Source: Yoonia ponticola (GTDB taxonomy: Bacteria; Pseudomonadota; Alphaproteobacteria; Rhodobacterales; Rhodobacteraceae). From it: a DNA stretch of 64,000 nt. The stretch is taken from assembly GCF_014199395.1 (NCBI RefSeq), contig NZ_JACIJM010000002.1, positions 310,001 through 374,000 of the forward strand, written 5' to 3'. Both the position numbers and the translations under genes were made by a program. The notes beneath the pieces are model-generated. The model saw only the letters and a list, made by a program, of their open reading frames with translations, did no database searches and had not been told where the DNA came from. Below are positions 1-8,926 of the stretch, in pieces (position 1 is the first letter of the stretch; every line of letters begins with the position of its first letter).

Positions 1-227
1 CACAACAAAAATATTTGCGACGCCTAATTTATGATTCGGATTCTGAGGGCAAACAGGGAAATATCAACGTCATGTTATAACGCAAAACAAAGTCAGACCC
101 ATTTCATCCATCTGAAAACATTCGCGAAATCTAATCTCTTTGTCAAAAAACTTGATTGGCGAACGCAAGAGGTGCAACGTGCTAATAATTTTTATGAATT
201 TTCAATTTAGATGGTGAGATTTTTGCC
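1..227. other. Upstream non-coding region before the arabinose-lipid cassette
   Basis: This AT-rich stretch holds no convincing gene. It precedes the first gene of the HAD-UbiA/GtrA/DprE1/DprE2 run and probably carries its promoter. I see no strong -35/-10 pair and no clear Shine-Dalgarno sequence directly before the ATG at 228, so nothing finer is called. Confidence 0.4.
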
Positions 228-1679
228 ATGGACGATGCGCAATTTTTTTTAGGTGCAACCAATAAATCCGTTCTGATCGTTGATTTGGACGGCACGCTGA
301 TTCACACCGATATGTTGTATGAAACATTTTGGTCAGCGATCTCTGCGCGGTGGCTTAATATTATTCCAGCGATGCGTGCATCAATGAATGGCAAAGCAGC
401 CTTGAAACGGTCACTTGAAGAAATGGGGCCGATCGATATCCCTCACTTGCCGTACAATTCCGATGTCTTGGATTATATCGCGGACTGGCGCGCGAAAGGC
501 GGGCAAGTTGCGCTTGTCTCAGCGTCAGATCAGCGATTGGTACAACAAGTTGCGGATCACCTTGGTCTTTTTGACGCCGTGTGTGGGTCAGATGGTACGC
601 GAAACCTGAAAGGACCGGAAAAGGCTAAATATTTGCAAGACACCTACGGCGAGAGCAATTTTGCTTATATGGGCGATGCCATCGCTGACCTAGAGGTCTG
701 GAAATACACGACAAAAGCAATCACAGTTGGCGTATCGAAACCACTTGCAAAGCGCGTTGAAGCCCTAGGCATTCCAGTAGAACGCCTGTCCGACCGCAAG
801 CGTCCCGTCAAACCGATCCTCAAGGCGATGCGGCCGCATCAATGGTTGAAAAACGTTCTGATTTTCCTACCAATGATGGCCGCACATCAGTTTTCCGCAA
901 TCACCGTGGCGCAATCCATCCTCGCTTTTGTTGTTTTCAGTCTGATCGCGTCTTCGGTCTACCTGCTCAACGATTTGCTTGATCTCGATGCAGACCGCGC
1001 CCATCCACGCAAACGGTTCCGGCCTTTCGCAAGCGGGGAATTACCGTTGGTCTGGGGGACGTTACTGACGCCACTCCTTTTGATGACGGGCTTCGGTCTA
1101 TCGTTATTTATGGGGTGGGCCTTTTTTGGGGTCATGGCGCTATATTACGCGGTTACTACGGCCTATTCGTTCTTGCTGAAGCGTGAACTTATCGTGGATA
1201 TCTGTGCGCTGGCGGGCCTTTATACGTTACGCATTATTGCAGGCGGCGTGGCCACTGGCATCCCGCTGTCGGTATGGTTACTCGCTTTTTCGATGTTCTT
1301 TTTCTTTTCACTCGCGTCCATGAAGCGACAGGCAGAGCTAAAATCCGGTCAAAACATGGGACAAGAAAAGGCGCATGGCCGCAGCTACAAAACCAGTGAT
1401 TTGCCCCTAATTGCCAACATGGCCGTGTCATCAGGATATGTGTCGGTTCTTGTAATGGCGTTGTATCTATATTCCGACACGGTGCGCGCTTTGTATTCGT
1501 TCCCTGCCCCCTTGTGGGGAATCTGTCTGGTGCTGTTGTTTTGGATTAGCCGGATGACGATGATTTCACATCGCGGCTGGATGCACGACGATCCCGTCGT
1601 TTTTGCGGCCCGCGACTACATCTCAATTGTGTGTGCGATTATCATCTTTGTCTGTGCCATTGTCGGGACCATGTTTTGA
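228..1679 (+). CDS. HAD phosphatase-UbiA prenyltransferase fusion, probable polyprenyl-phosphate phosphoribosyltransferase
   Basis: The N-terminal 190 residues form a HAD domain: motif I DLDGTL at residues 19-24, a SAS motif II, a lysine in LKGPEKAK, and motif IV GDAIADLE. The remainder is a UbiA-fold integral membrane prenyltransferase with the Asp-rich motif NDLLDLDAD beginning at about N248, followed by KRFRP. This architecture is typical of 5-phosphoribosyl-1-diphosphate:decaprenyl-phosphate transferases (Rv3806c-like), with the HAD part positioned to remove the 5-phosphate of the product. The next three genes (GtrA, DprE1-like, DprE2-like) overlap or abut it, which supports the pathway assignment. 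The exact polyprenyl carrier and the HAD substrate are inferred. The family without this context is often called only 'UbiA family prenyltransferase'. Confidence 0.85.
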   Translation: MDDAQFFLGATNKSVLIVDLDGTLIHTDMLYETFWSAISARWLNIIPAMRASMNGKAALKRSLEEMGPIDIPHLPYNSDVLDYIADWRAKGGQVALVSASDQRLVQQVADHLGLFDAVCGSDGTRNLKGPEKAKYLQDTYGESNFAYMGDAIADLEVWKYTTKAITVGVSKPLAKRVEALGIPVERLSDRKRPVKPILKAMRPHQWLKNVLIFLPMMAAHQFSAITVAQSILAFVVFSLIASSVYLLNDLLDLDADRAHPRKRFRPFASGELPLVWGTLLTPLLLMTGFGLSLFMGWAFFGVMALYYAVTTAYSFLLKRELIVDICALAGLYTLRIIAGGVATGIPLSVWLLAFSMFFFFSLASMKRQAELKSGQNMGQEKAHGRSYKTSDLPLIANMAVSSGYVSVLVMALYLYSDTVRALYSFPAPLWGICLVLLFWISRMTMISHRGWMHDDPVVFAARDYISIVCAIIIFVCAIVGTMF

Positions 1680-2098
1680 CACGTTTGTCACTTCTTGGTC
1701 TCTATGTTGTGTTCGCCGTCATAGCGACGATTGCAAACTTGCTGACGCAACGCATTGTTCTGTTCATGAATGATGGTGCTGCAGGTTTTACTGTCGCAGT
1801 TTTTATGGGGACATTGATCGGATTGATGATCAAATATTTCTTAGATAAAAGATGGATTTTTCGGGACCTCACCGCTGGCACTGCAGCAAATGGCAAAAAA
1901 TTCGCGCTTTATTCTGCCATGGGAATTTTCACGACCGCGATTTTCTGGATCACTGAAACCGCATTCTGGTTGCAATGGCGAACCGACATGATGCGAGAAC
2001 TGGGGGCCGTCATTGGCCTGATGATTGGCTACACTGTGAAATACCAATTGGACCGACGTTTCGTATTTACCAACAGCGCATTCGTTAAACCCGTATGA
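1676..2098 (+). CDS. GtrA family small membrane protein (putative lipid-linked sugar flippase)
   Basis: This is a roughly 140-residue protein with four predicted membrane helices and the GtrA-family pattern (aromatic and basic residues in KYFLDKRWIF and KYQLDRRFVF at the ends of helices 2 and 4). GtrA-like proteins are thought to help move polyprenyl-phosphate sugars across the inner membrane. I take the TTG at 1676, which overlaps the stop of the UbiA gene in TTGA, as start. An in-frame ATG at 1631 would add an implausible Cys/His-rich tail inside the upstream gene. It ends in an ATGA overlap with the DprE1-like gene. Its likely cargo here is polyprenyl-phospho-arabinose, an inference from neighbours. 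Confidence 0.8.
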   Translation: MTRLSLLGLYVVFAVIATIANLLTQRIVLFMNDGAAGFTVAVFMGTLIGLMIKYFLDKRWIFRDLTAGTAANGKKFALYSAMGIFTTAIFWITETAFWLQWRTDMMRELGAVIGLMIGYTVKYQLDRRFVFTNSAFVKPV

Positions 2099-3429
2099 CA
2101 CGCACAACAGACATCATGGGTTGGGGCCGCTATCCGCGTAAACCGGGTCAAATGGTCCGACCGCGGACTGAAACAGAGATCCGGGCCCACGTCGCTCAAA
2201 ACGGCATCATTGCACGCGGAAATGGACGCGCCTACGGCGACAGTGCCATCGGGTCGGCATCAACGCTTGATATGCGGGCGATGAACCGCATGATTTCGTT
2301 TGATGACACTCACGGGCAACTCGTGGCAGAGGCCGGTGTTTTGCTGGGCGATGTGATCGACGCATTCCTACCACGTGGGTGGTTTCCTTTTGTCACGCCC
2401 GGCACCAAGTTTGTTAGTCTCGGCGGCGCGATAGCGGCAGATGTTCACGGCAAGAACCATCACTGTGACGGGTCGTTTGGGGCATTTGTGAATTGGATTG
2501 ATGTCATGGACGCCGCTGGTCACGTCACACGGGCGAGCCGGTTTGAGAACACGGACTTGTTCGCATGGACGATAGGTGGCATGGGACTGACGGGTGTGAT
2601 TTTGCGAGCGGCAATTAGACTTCGACCCGTTGAAACCGCGTGGATTCAGCAAAACTCGCTAGTCGCCCCAAACCTGACAGCCGCCATCCAAACCATCGAG
2701 AATACACAAGCAGCGACCTATTCCGTTGCATGGATCGATTGCCTTGCTAAGGGCAAAAATCTTGGGCGGTCGATCATTATGCTGGGCGAACATGCAACGT
2801 TATCCGATTTGCCTGCCGAGCGGCGCGATCATCCATTCAGCACGCCGCAACGCAAAAAGAAAACCTTTCCGTTTGATGCCCCCACTGCGTGCCTGAACAA
2901 GGCTACCGTAAAGCTGTTCAACGCATTGTATTGGCGCAAAGGCAAACAATCGACGGGCACGTCGCTTGTGGATTGGGACAGCTATTTTTATCCACTTGAT
3001 GCGATTTTGAAATGGAACCGACTTTACGGGCGAGCCGGCTTTGTCCAGTTTCAATGTGTCTTGCCTTTGGACCAGTCAGAGGCCGGTTTGACCGCCATTC
3101 TCACCGAAACCGCAGCGGCAGGGCAAGGGTCATTCCTTGCTGTTTTAAAACGATTTGGCGTTCAGGACAGCAAATTATCCTTCCCCACGGAAGGTTATAC
3201 GCTGGCCTTGGATTTCCCCGCTAACGCAAAGACATTGGCGTTACTAGATCGCCTTGATGCTATCACGCTTGATCATGGCGGACGGTTTTATTTGGCAAAA
3301 GACGCGCGATTGGCGGCCGCAACACTGCATAAATCCGACCCGCGCATGTCAGACCTTAGGCAGATGCGATTAAAGTCTGGCCTGGATCGACAGTTTTCAT
3401 CCGCACAATCCGAAAGGCTACTCCTATGA
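2095..3429 (+). CDS. FAD-dependent DprE1-like oxidase (decaprenylphosphoryl-ribose 2'-epimerase subunit 1)
   Basis: This 444-residue protein is a vanillyl-alcohol-oxidase-fold flavoprotein. The N-terminal FAD-binding part carries GNGRAYGD and GGAIAADVHGKNHH, both characteristic of DprE1. The C-terminal segment has YTLALDFP (A371) and YLAKDAR (K402). The alanine occupies the position of mycobacterial Cys387, and K402 matches Lys418 with the same 31-residue spacing. DprE1 oxidises the 2'-hydroxyl of polyprenyl-phospho-ribose to a keto intermediate that DprE2 reduces to arabinose. The start overlaps the GtrA stop and the end overlaps the SDR start, so translation is probably coupled. The function is well supported by family and context; the physiological lipid is not shown. 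Confidence 0.87.
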   Translation: MTRTTDIMGWGRYPRKPGQMVRPRTETEIRAHVAQNGIIARGNGRAYGDSAIGSASTLDMRAMNRMISFDDTHGQLVAEAGVLLGDVIDAFLPRGWFPFVTPGTKFVSLGGAIAADVHGKNHHCDGSFGAFVNWIDVMDAAGHVTRASRFENTDLFAWTIGGMGLTGVILRAAIRLRPVETAWIQQNSLVAPNLTAAIQTIENTQAATYSVAWIDCLAKGKNLGRSIIMLGEHATLSDLPAERRDHPFSTPQRKKKTFPFDAPTACLNKATVKLFNALYWRKGKQSTGTSLVDWDSYFYPLDAILKWNRLYGRAGFVQFQCVLPLDQSEAGLTAILTETAAAGQGSFLAVLKRFGVQDSKLSFPTEGYTLALDFPANAKTLALLDRLDAITLDHGGRFYLAKDARLAAATLHKSDPRMSDLRQMRLKSGLDRQFSSAQSERLLL

Positions 3430-4166
3430 CCGATTTGGCCCCTGTTCTTATTCTTGGTGGCCGATCCGACATCGGTCTAGCCATCGCGCATCGCTTCGCA
3501 AGGGCTGGTCACCCGATTGTTTTGGCTGCGCGCAATGCCGAAACGCTGAAGGACGAACAAAACGACATTGCCGTGCGCTACAACGTGACTGTCGCATTGA
3601 CTGAATTCGACGCCTTGAACACCGCGCAAATGCCGGATTTTGTGGGTCAACTTGACCCATTTCCGAAGATTATCGTGTCAGTGATCGGTACGATGGGTGA
3701 TCAAAGTGCGGGCGAAAAGGATTTGGATGCCGCAGCACAGGTGATGCGCGCGAATTATGAAGGGCCTGCGCTTATCGTGGGACTGTTTGCGCAAAGGCTG
3801 GCAGAAACAGGTAACGGCACGATTATCGGTATCAGTTCCGTCGCAGGGGATCGCGGCCGTGCTACGAATTACATCTACGGATCGGCAAAGGCGGGCTTTA
3901 CCGCGTATCTGTCCGGCCTGCGCAACCGATTGGCGGATAAAGGCGTCCACGTGATCACTGTAAAGCCGGGATTTGTCGCAACGCAGATGACAGCGAACAT
4001 GGACCTACCCCAAGCGTTAACCGCAGCGCCCACAGAGGTGGCAGAAAAAGTCTTTCAAGCCACCCAATCCCGCCGCAATATCATTTATGTTCGACCAATT
4101 TGGTGGCTGATTATGCGGATCATCTGCGCGATCCCCGAATCCATTTTCAAAAAACTAAGTCTTTAA
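3426..4166 (+). CDS. SDR-family DprE2-like reductase
   Basis: This is a classical short-chain dehydrogenase of 246 residues. The nucleotide-binding glycine motif GGRSDIG is at residues 11-17, the catalytic serine at about 137-138, and the YxxxK pair at Y151 and K155. Its C-terminal 30 residues are hydrophobic (IWWLIMRIICAIP), as in DprE2 proteins that sit at the membrane. It begins inside the stop of the DprE1-like gene, and the partnership fits the second half of the epimerisation: NAD(P)H reduction of the 2'-keto polyprenyl-phospho-pentose to the arabinose form. An SDR alone would be uninformative; the assignment relies on adjacency. Confidence 0.83.
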   Translation: MTDLAPVLILGGRSDIGLAIAHRFARAGHPIVLAARNAETLKDEQNDIAVRYNVTVALTEFDALNTAQMPDFVGQLDPFPKIIVSVIGTMGDQSAGEKDLDAAAQVMRANYEGPALIVGLFAQRLAETGNGTIIGISSVAGDRGRATNYIYGSAKAGFTAYLSGLRNRLADKGVHVITVKPGFVATQMTANMDLPQALTAAPTEVAEKVFQATQSRRNIIYVRPIWWLIMRIICAIPESIFKKLSL

Positions 4167-4168
4167 GG

Positions 4169-5161
4169 ATGAACTCCGCCCCGACCGAACCAGCTGTATC
4201 TATCGTCATCGCCGCCTACTGCGCTGAAAATACGTTAATGCGCGCGGTGCGTTCTGCTAGCGCCCAAACAGTCCCGGTCAGAATTGTGATCGTCGACGAT
4301 TGCTCGACGGATGCGACCTACGACATCGCGATGAAACTGACCCGGTCAAGCGCCGACATTCAGGCCTACCGGATGGATAAAAACAGCGGGCCGGGTGCGG
4401 CCCGAAACTTAGGGTTCGCAAAGTGCACAACGCCATGGATCGCGATTTTGGATTCTGACGATTTTATGGCCCCTGACCGGATTGAAAAACTGTTAACCCA
4501 AGCGGTCGCGGGCGAACTCGACCTGCTCGCTGATGATATCTACCGTGTGACGGATACTGATCTTACTGCGACCGACCAGCCACTTTTTGGTGAAGGTGAC
4601 GGCGGCCTGCGTAATTTGAGTTTAGAGCATTTCGTCGCAGGCAATTTGCGGGAGGCTACAGGCGAAAGGGGCCAACTCGGGTTTGTGAAACCTATCATGC
4701 ACAGACAGTTCTTGATTGATAACGGTTTGACCTACGCGCCCAATATGCGTCTGGCCGAGGATTATCTGCTTTATGCACAAGCACTGATCGCGGGAGGTAG
4801 GTTTTGTCTCACAGATCCTTGCGGATATTTTGCCGTGTTTCGCGCAGATTCGCTCAGCTCAAATCACAGCACGGCAGACCTTGGCGCCATTGTTAAAGCT
4901 GATGATCAACTGCTGGTTCATCCTGATTTATCATCAACAGAACGCGACGTGATCTTGCAGCACCGTCTTGAAACACACACGGAATGGGCGTGGCGACGGC
5001 TGATTGACGCAGTCCGTCTACGCGACGTCCCTGTGATGTTTGCGGTAATGTACGAGCACCCCAAAGTGACCTTGTCTTTGATGCGAAAACTGTTCGCACA
5101 AGCGGTGAAACGTCTCAAACGACGGCTGACACCTGGACATCGCATTCCCAGATCGCGCTAA
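4169..5161 (+). CDS. Family 2 glycosyltransferase, ExoO-like
   Basis: The protein has a GT-A fold: SIVIAAY near the N-terminus, the nucleotide-binding VDDCSTDAT, GPGAARNLG, and the metal-binding LDSDD. It resembles succinoglycan ExoO-type transferases and the other GT2 protein at 17043-17984 (shared GF.KP.M and ..EDY motifs). I start at the ATG at 4169, two bases after the DprE2-like stop, because similarity begins there; an upstream in-frame extension would lie inside the SDR gene. It is the last gene on the plus strand of this block and converges with the GT4 gene only eight bases away. Donor and acceptor sugars cannot be read from sequence. Confidence 0.85.
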   Translation: MNSAPTEPAVSIVIAAYCAENTLMRAVRSASAQTVPVRIVIVDDCSTDATYDIAMKLTRSSADIQAYRMDKNSGPGAARNLGFAKCTTPWIAILDSDDFMAPDRIEKLLTQAVAGELDLLADDIYRVTDTDLTATDQPLFGEGDGGLRNLSLEHFVAGNLREATGERGQLGFVKPIMHRQFLIDNGLTYAPNMRLAEDYLLYAQALIAGGRFCLTDPCGYFAVFRADSLSSNHSTADLGAIVKADDQLLVHPDLSSTERDVILQHRLETHTEWAWRRLIDAVRLRDVPVMFAVMYEHPKVTLSLMRKLFAQAVKRLKRRLTPGHRIPRSR

Positions 5162-5169
5162 CAATCACC

Positions 5170-6306
5170 CTACGCCGCTTGGCTCGTCGCCATGATCTGT
5201 TCGATCAACTGCCGCAATTCGCCCGGTTTCTCCACAAACACATCTCGCGGCAGCGCCATGAGATTGCGACTGCATGCTTCAATCTCGCATCTCGCGCTCA
5301 GCAGTCGCTTAACCAGAGCAGGAACAGTGTGCTCCGCAGGGTCGCGAAAAGCCCACCCAGATTGCCAATCCGAGACCACCCTTGCGGTTTCAGTGCCCTC
5401 CAAGGTGAGCGCGGGAACGCCAAAAAATCCACCTTCATAAATTCTATTCGGGATTTGCCAGATCGAATTCTGGTCAGATTCAAACCAATCGGCCGCCCAA
5501 ATCAAATCCAACCCAGTGTAAACATCAGCCACCTCTGTCGCTCGGTCATACGGGCCGAAGTAGGTCATGCCCTTGGCCTGCGAAATTTCGGCAGCGAAGT
5601 CAGGAAAAACTGTGTTGGCAGGATAACCGTGGATCACGATTTCAAGATGCGGTGAGAACATGCCCCCCAATTGTTTTAGCAAATTCATAGACTTGCGACA
5701 CCTTAAATTGCCGACCCAACCCAGTTTGATCGGGCCTTGCTGCGCAGTCGGGAGTTGCTGCTGACGTTCGTCTACGTCGTCCGCAGCCAGCCTGTTGGCC
5801 CAATAATACCGTTGGTAGTCCCCCGGATGATACACATCGAAGTAGTTTTCGATGTAACGCGGTGACGAATAAACCAACGCATGACTACGCCTCATCAACG
5901 CCCTCTCTAACCGTCGCAAAGCTTTAGACTGTGCGCTGTTACCGATCATCTTTGGATGGATATCCAACACCTCGTAAATGACGGGGACCCGAAGCTTGTG
6001 AAACCGTCGAAATGCATGTGCACAGGCGAGCATGTCCAGATTACGAGCATAAATCACATCAATCTGATGCAACTGCGGAAAAGTCTTTGCCGATAGAAAC
6101 CCGCTTTTCATCAACGTCAAAACACGCGTGAAATAAGCGCCATCTTGCGTCGTTCCCAAGGAAATAAGATCGCTTTCGTCTGGCCGAACAGGACCACGAT
6201 GCGGCATGATTTTGACCACATCCATGCCAGATGCAGCAAAGGCATGTGCGCGTTTGCGAACCGTGGGCTCGTTTGAATTATGCCCAAAAAACACGATTTT
6301 CACCAT
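5170..6306 (-). CDS. Family 4-like glycosyltransferase (GT-B fold)
   Basis: This GT-B fold protein begins MVKIVFFGHNSNEPTVRKRA and contains VIYARNLDMLA, a mid-protein linker, and a C-terminal nucleotide-sugar domain starting at IKLGWVGNLR with IWQIPNRIYEGGFFGVPALT, the usual donor-binding region of GT4 enzymes. I chose the ATG at 6306, which has a GAGG element four bases upstream, over an ATG at 6318. It is encoded against the direction of the preceding genes and downstream of the GT2 gene at 6418-7602, 111 bases away. Its precise linkage is unknown. It likely adds a residue to the repeating unit. Confidence 0.78.
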   Translation of the reverse strand: MVKIVFFGHNSNEPTVRKRAHAFAASGMDVVKIMPHRGPVRPDESDLISLGTTQDGAYFTRVLTLMKSGFLSAKTFPQLHQIDVIYARNLDMLACAHAFRRFHKLRVPVIYEVLDIHPKMIGNSAQSKALRRLERALMRRSHALVYSSPRYIENYFDVYHPGDYQRYYWANRLAADDVDERQQQLPTAQQGPIKLGWVGNLRCRKSMNLLKQLGGMFSPHLEIVIHGYPANTVFPDFAAEISQAKGMTYFGPYDRATEVADVYTGLDLIWAADWFESDQNSIWQIPNRIYEGGFFGVPALTLEGTETARVVSDWQSGWAFRDPAEHTVPALVKRLLSARCEIEACSRNLMALPRDVFVEKPGELRQLIEQIMATSQAA

Positions 6307-6417
6307 AGCACCTCGCACTCAACCCTCTTTGCGTGTCACGCCAGACTCCACGAAATTCCAGGAAACGTCGTCGCCGTTACACACAGCTACTCAATACTTG
6401 TATCGATCATTTCTGAC

Positions 6418-7602
6418 CTATCCATAAGCGGTCAGGGGTATTGTCCGCCTTTCGTTCACATCAGATCCAGCGGAATCAGGTGTCATTTTCAAGCCGGTGC
6501 GCGTCAAAATGGCCCCCAAGCGCATCACCGTTGCAAAATCACGGTGAACCAACGCTCTGCGCACCGACCAGATCAACCCGCGACCAAGGCTGCCTACAAT
6601 TTGCTGGCCGATCGGGCTTGAACGGGACAGTTTGGTCAGTCTGCGCAACTGATTGCGGTCGATGCGGACGCCCTGCTTGCCCGATACAGCACGCCGACAC
6701 ATCGCAAATTCGACCGGTCCAAGGGGTGTATCCTGGGCGAGTTTTTCGCCCTTCAGCAAATCATCAATCGCAAAATCCCATAAGTCGTGTCGCGCGAAAA
6801 TACAGGCCCGTTCGATGTATGCCGCACGCAGCACTTTCTCCGCATCGCCTTCAAACATAGCAGCAATCAGCATGATCGGGATCTGATCGCGCAACCCTTC
6901 AAACACAATACGGTCCTGCGCTGCCCAAACACTTTCCACCTTGGCGATACTATGCCGTGCCGACGCAGGCCCTCGGTCGCCGTCATGTTTGCGCTGCAGA
7001 AACATAACGTCCTCTGACATGTGTAACGGAAATTTGGTCGCGAGCCTCACAATCATGTCGTAATCTATTGATCGCACAAGGTTTTCATTGAACGGACCGA
7101 CAGTATCATAACATGCTCGCCGCACCATGGTGGCATTTTGGAAAAGGTAAATATCCTCGAGCAAGTGACGCAGCGGTGTGCCGTCCGACAGATCAGGCCA
7201 ATATCCCGGCCCGCTTTTCTCTTGGCCGTGATCTGTATCACAAAACCGTTCATATCCGCCCCCTGAAATTCCTATCTCAGGGTTGCGATCCAGCACGGCG
7301 GCCAGTTTTTCAGCGGCATGGGGCAATGCGATGTCATCATCATCACAAACCCAAATGTAGTCACCCGTCGCATGTGACATGGCCCCATTCAGTGCTGCAC
7401 ATTTGCCAGCGTTGTCTGCGTGGACATAGGTCAGATTCGGTATTCGTAATCCGTCGACCACCTTATCGGTGCCATCTGACGAACCGTCATCCCAAACAAT
7501 AACTTCATCAACGGGGCGCGATTGTTTCTGCAGCGCCAAAAGCGCATCGCGCAAGTAATCCTTACGATTGTAAGTTGGTACAATTACAGAAATTCTGGAC
7601 AC
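6418..7602 (-). CDS. Family 2 glycosyltransferase with C-terminal extension
   Basis: The N-terminal 230 residues form a GT2 domain: SRISVIVPTYNRKDYL at the start, VWDDGSSDGT, and the metal motif CDDDD. The following 160 residues are helical and not recognised; they include arginine-rich stretches. The start ATG at 7602 fits because the family motif begins at residue 4. The gene leads a two-gene minus-strand unit with the GT4 gene downstream. Its promoter would lie in the structured, AT-rich region 7603-7856 shared with the divergent sulfotransferase gene. Substrate is unknown. Confidence 0.82.
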   Translation of the reverse strand: MSRISVIVPTYNRKDYLRDALLALQKQSRPVDEVIVWDDGSSDGTDKVVDGLRIPNLTYVHADNAGKCAALNGAMSHATGDYIWVCDDDDIALPHAAEKLAAVLDRNPEIGISGGGYERFCDTDHGQEKSGPGYWPDLSDGTPLRHLLEDIYLFQNATMVRRACYDTVGPFNENLVRSIDYDMIVRLATKFPLHMSEDVMFLQRKHDGDRGPASARHSIAKVESVWAAQDRIVFEGLRDQIPIMLIAAMFEGDAEKVLRAAYIERACIFARHDLWDFAIDDLLKGEKLAQDTPLGPVEFAMCRRAVSGKQGVRIDRNQLRRLTKLSRSSPIGQQIVGSLGRGLIWSVRRALVHRDFATVMRLGAILTRTGLKMTPDSAGSDVNERRTIPLTAYG

Positions 7603-7856
7603 ATAAGCCCCTAACGTAGTCTAAATGGGTATAGTGAAATTATTAATATTGATTCGCATATTTATAATACGGTCCCATTATGAGGACTTTGTCCCATCTC
7701 GAAAGAGTTTTGACCATTTTATAGCCTAAAAGGCTGGATTTAGTTTTTTCGCTAAATCTTATACCCCAGCGCATTATTATCTGCGGGGTTGATAACATTG
7801 AGTGATCAGCGTCCAGAATATTATCTTAGGCGCATTGTTTTGGTGAGGTAAGTTAT
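7603..7856. promoter_or_regulatory. Divergent intergenic region with consecutive stem-loops
   Basis: This region separates a minus-strand GT2 gene from a plus-strand sulfotransferase gene. It holds a 5-bp hairpin at 7723-7735 (AGCCT/AGGCT), a 7-bp hairpin with an 8-base T-rich loop at 7737-7758 (GATTTAG/CTAAATC), and an imperfect C4/G4 hairpin around 7764-7789. A GGTGAGG element lies just upstream of the sulfotransferase start. The hairpins are visible in the sequence; a regulatory role for them is inference. Confidence 0.45.
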
Positions 7857-8840
7857 TTGCTGATGTCGGCTTTAGATCAGACTGACAAGGAATTTGCGAG
7901 GCGCCGCTACCCTGACTTTATCATCGGGGGTGCGCCCAAATGCGGAACGACGTCGCTGCATTTTATTCTGGATCAACACAAAGACATCTCAATTCCGCAC
8001 GATGAGGTGCATTTTTTCGATGCGGACGACCCAATCTCACATCCCGATTTTCTGGCCGCGCGAAACAACAAATTGTTGTGGTGGGACCCCGGTTCTGCCA
8101 ATGTAAAACACCTTGCGTGGTACGCTACGCGCTTTTCAAATGCTAAAAAAAATCAAATAGTTGGCGAGGATTCGACCACCTATCTTATGTCCGAAGTTGC
8201 GCCCCGCCGCATACAAGCATTACTACCTAACGTTCGTATGATTTTCATGCTACGCCATCCAGTTAATCGCGCTTATTCCCAATATTGGCACTTGGTGAAA
8301 ACCGCGCGCACAACACTGAGCTTTGAAAAAGCACTGCTACAGTTTCCACAAATTATTTTGGGTTCAGGGTATTATGCGGGCCTGCTGCGATTCATTGATG
8401 TGTTCGGCCCGAACCAAGTGAAAATCTGTCTTTTCGAGGATTTTCAAAAGGATAATCAGGCTGTTTTGGATGATGTGGTTCGTTTTCTCGGTGCCGATCC
8501 GTTTCAGATAAATCCAGAAAAATCATGGTTTAACAAAACAAGATATCCATCCAACCTTACCCTACAACGAGCTGCGAATGTGATCGGCACACCTTTGGTC
8601 CGGCGCAAATACTTGGCGCACATGGCGCAGTCTGGCGAGCGCAGTCACCGTATTACAAAGAAGCTGCATTATTGGTGGTTCAAACACGTGAACGCACGTT
8701 TGATGACCGCTGAAAAAGCCAAACCCATGGCACCAGAAACACGCTTTTATTTGGAAGAACATCTATCGGCACGAAATGCTGGTTTGTCGAATTTGATCGA
8801 ACGCGACATGTCGCAGATATGGCAAGGTATGCGATGTTGA
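7857..8840 (+). CDS. PAPS-dependent sulfotransferase (Sulfotransfer_1 type)
   Basis: The protein has the 5'-phosphosulfate-binding loop GGAPKCGTTSLHFIL near residue 25, an HxxFFDxD-like segment (VHFFDADD), and the 3'-phosphate-binding motif MLRHPVNRAYSQYWHL, which together define the PAPS sulfotransferase fold of the heparan-sulfate N-deacetylase/sulfotransferase-like type. A TTG at 7857 is eight bases from the GAGG element and is used here; an ATG six bases later is the alternative. There is no signal peptide, so it would act in the cytoplasm on nascent or lipid-linked glycan. It is the first of four sulfotransferases in this polysaccharide locus and is followed by the ExoP-like export genes. 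Confidence 0.88.
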   Translation: MLMSALDQTDKEFARRRYPDFIIGGAPKCGTTSLHFILDQHKDISIPHDEVHFFDADDPISHPDFLAARNNKLLWWDPGSANVKHLAWYATRFSNAKKNQIVGEDSTTYLMSEVAPRRIQALLPNVRMIFMLRHPVNRAYSQYWHLVKTARTTLSFEKALLQFPQIILGSGYYAGLLRFIDVFGPNQVKICLFEDFQKDNQAVLDDVVRFLGADPFQINPEKSWFNKTRYPSNLTLQRAANVIGTPLVRRKYLAHMAQSGERSHRITKKLHYWWFKHVNARLMTAEKAKPMAPETRFYLEEHLSARNAGLSNLIERDMSQIWQGMRC

Positions 8841-8926
8841 AAGCCGCCGAATTAGGGTCAAGTTGAGCCTGATTTTGAGAAATCACCGCAATCTGCTAAT
8901 CTATAGTAATACTTGAGGGTTTGAGC

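Noticed and set aside
1631..1675. ATG upstream of the GtrA gene as its start
   Set aside because: It would encode a Cys/His-rich tail within the UbiA gene; the TTG at 1676 fits the family start and the coupled stop.
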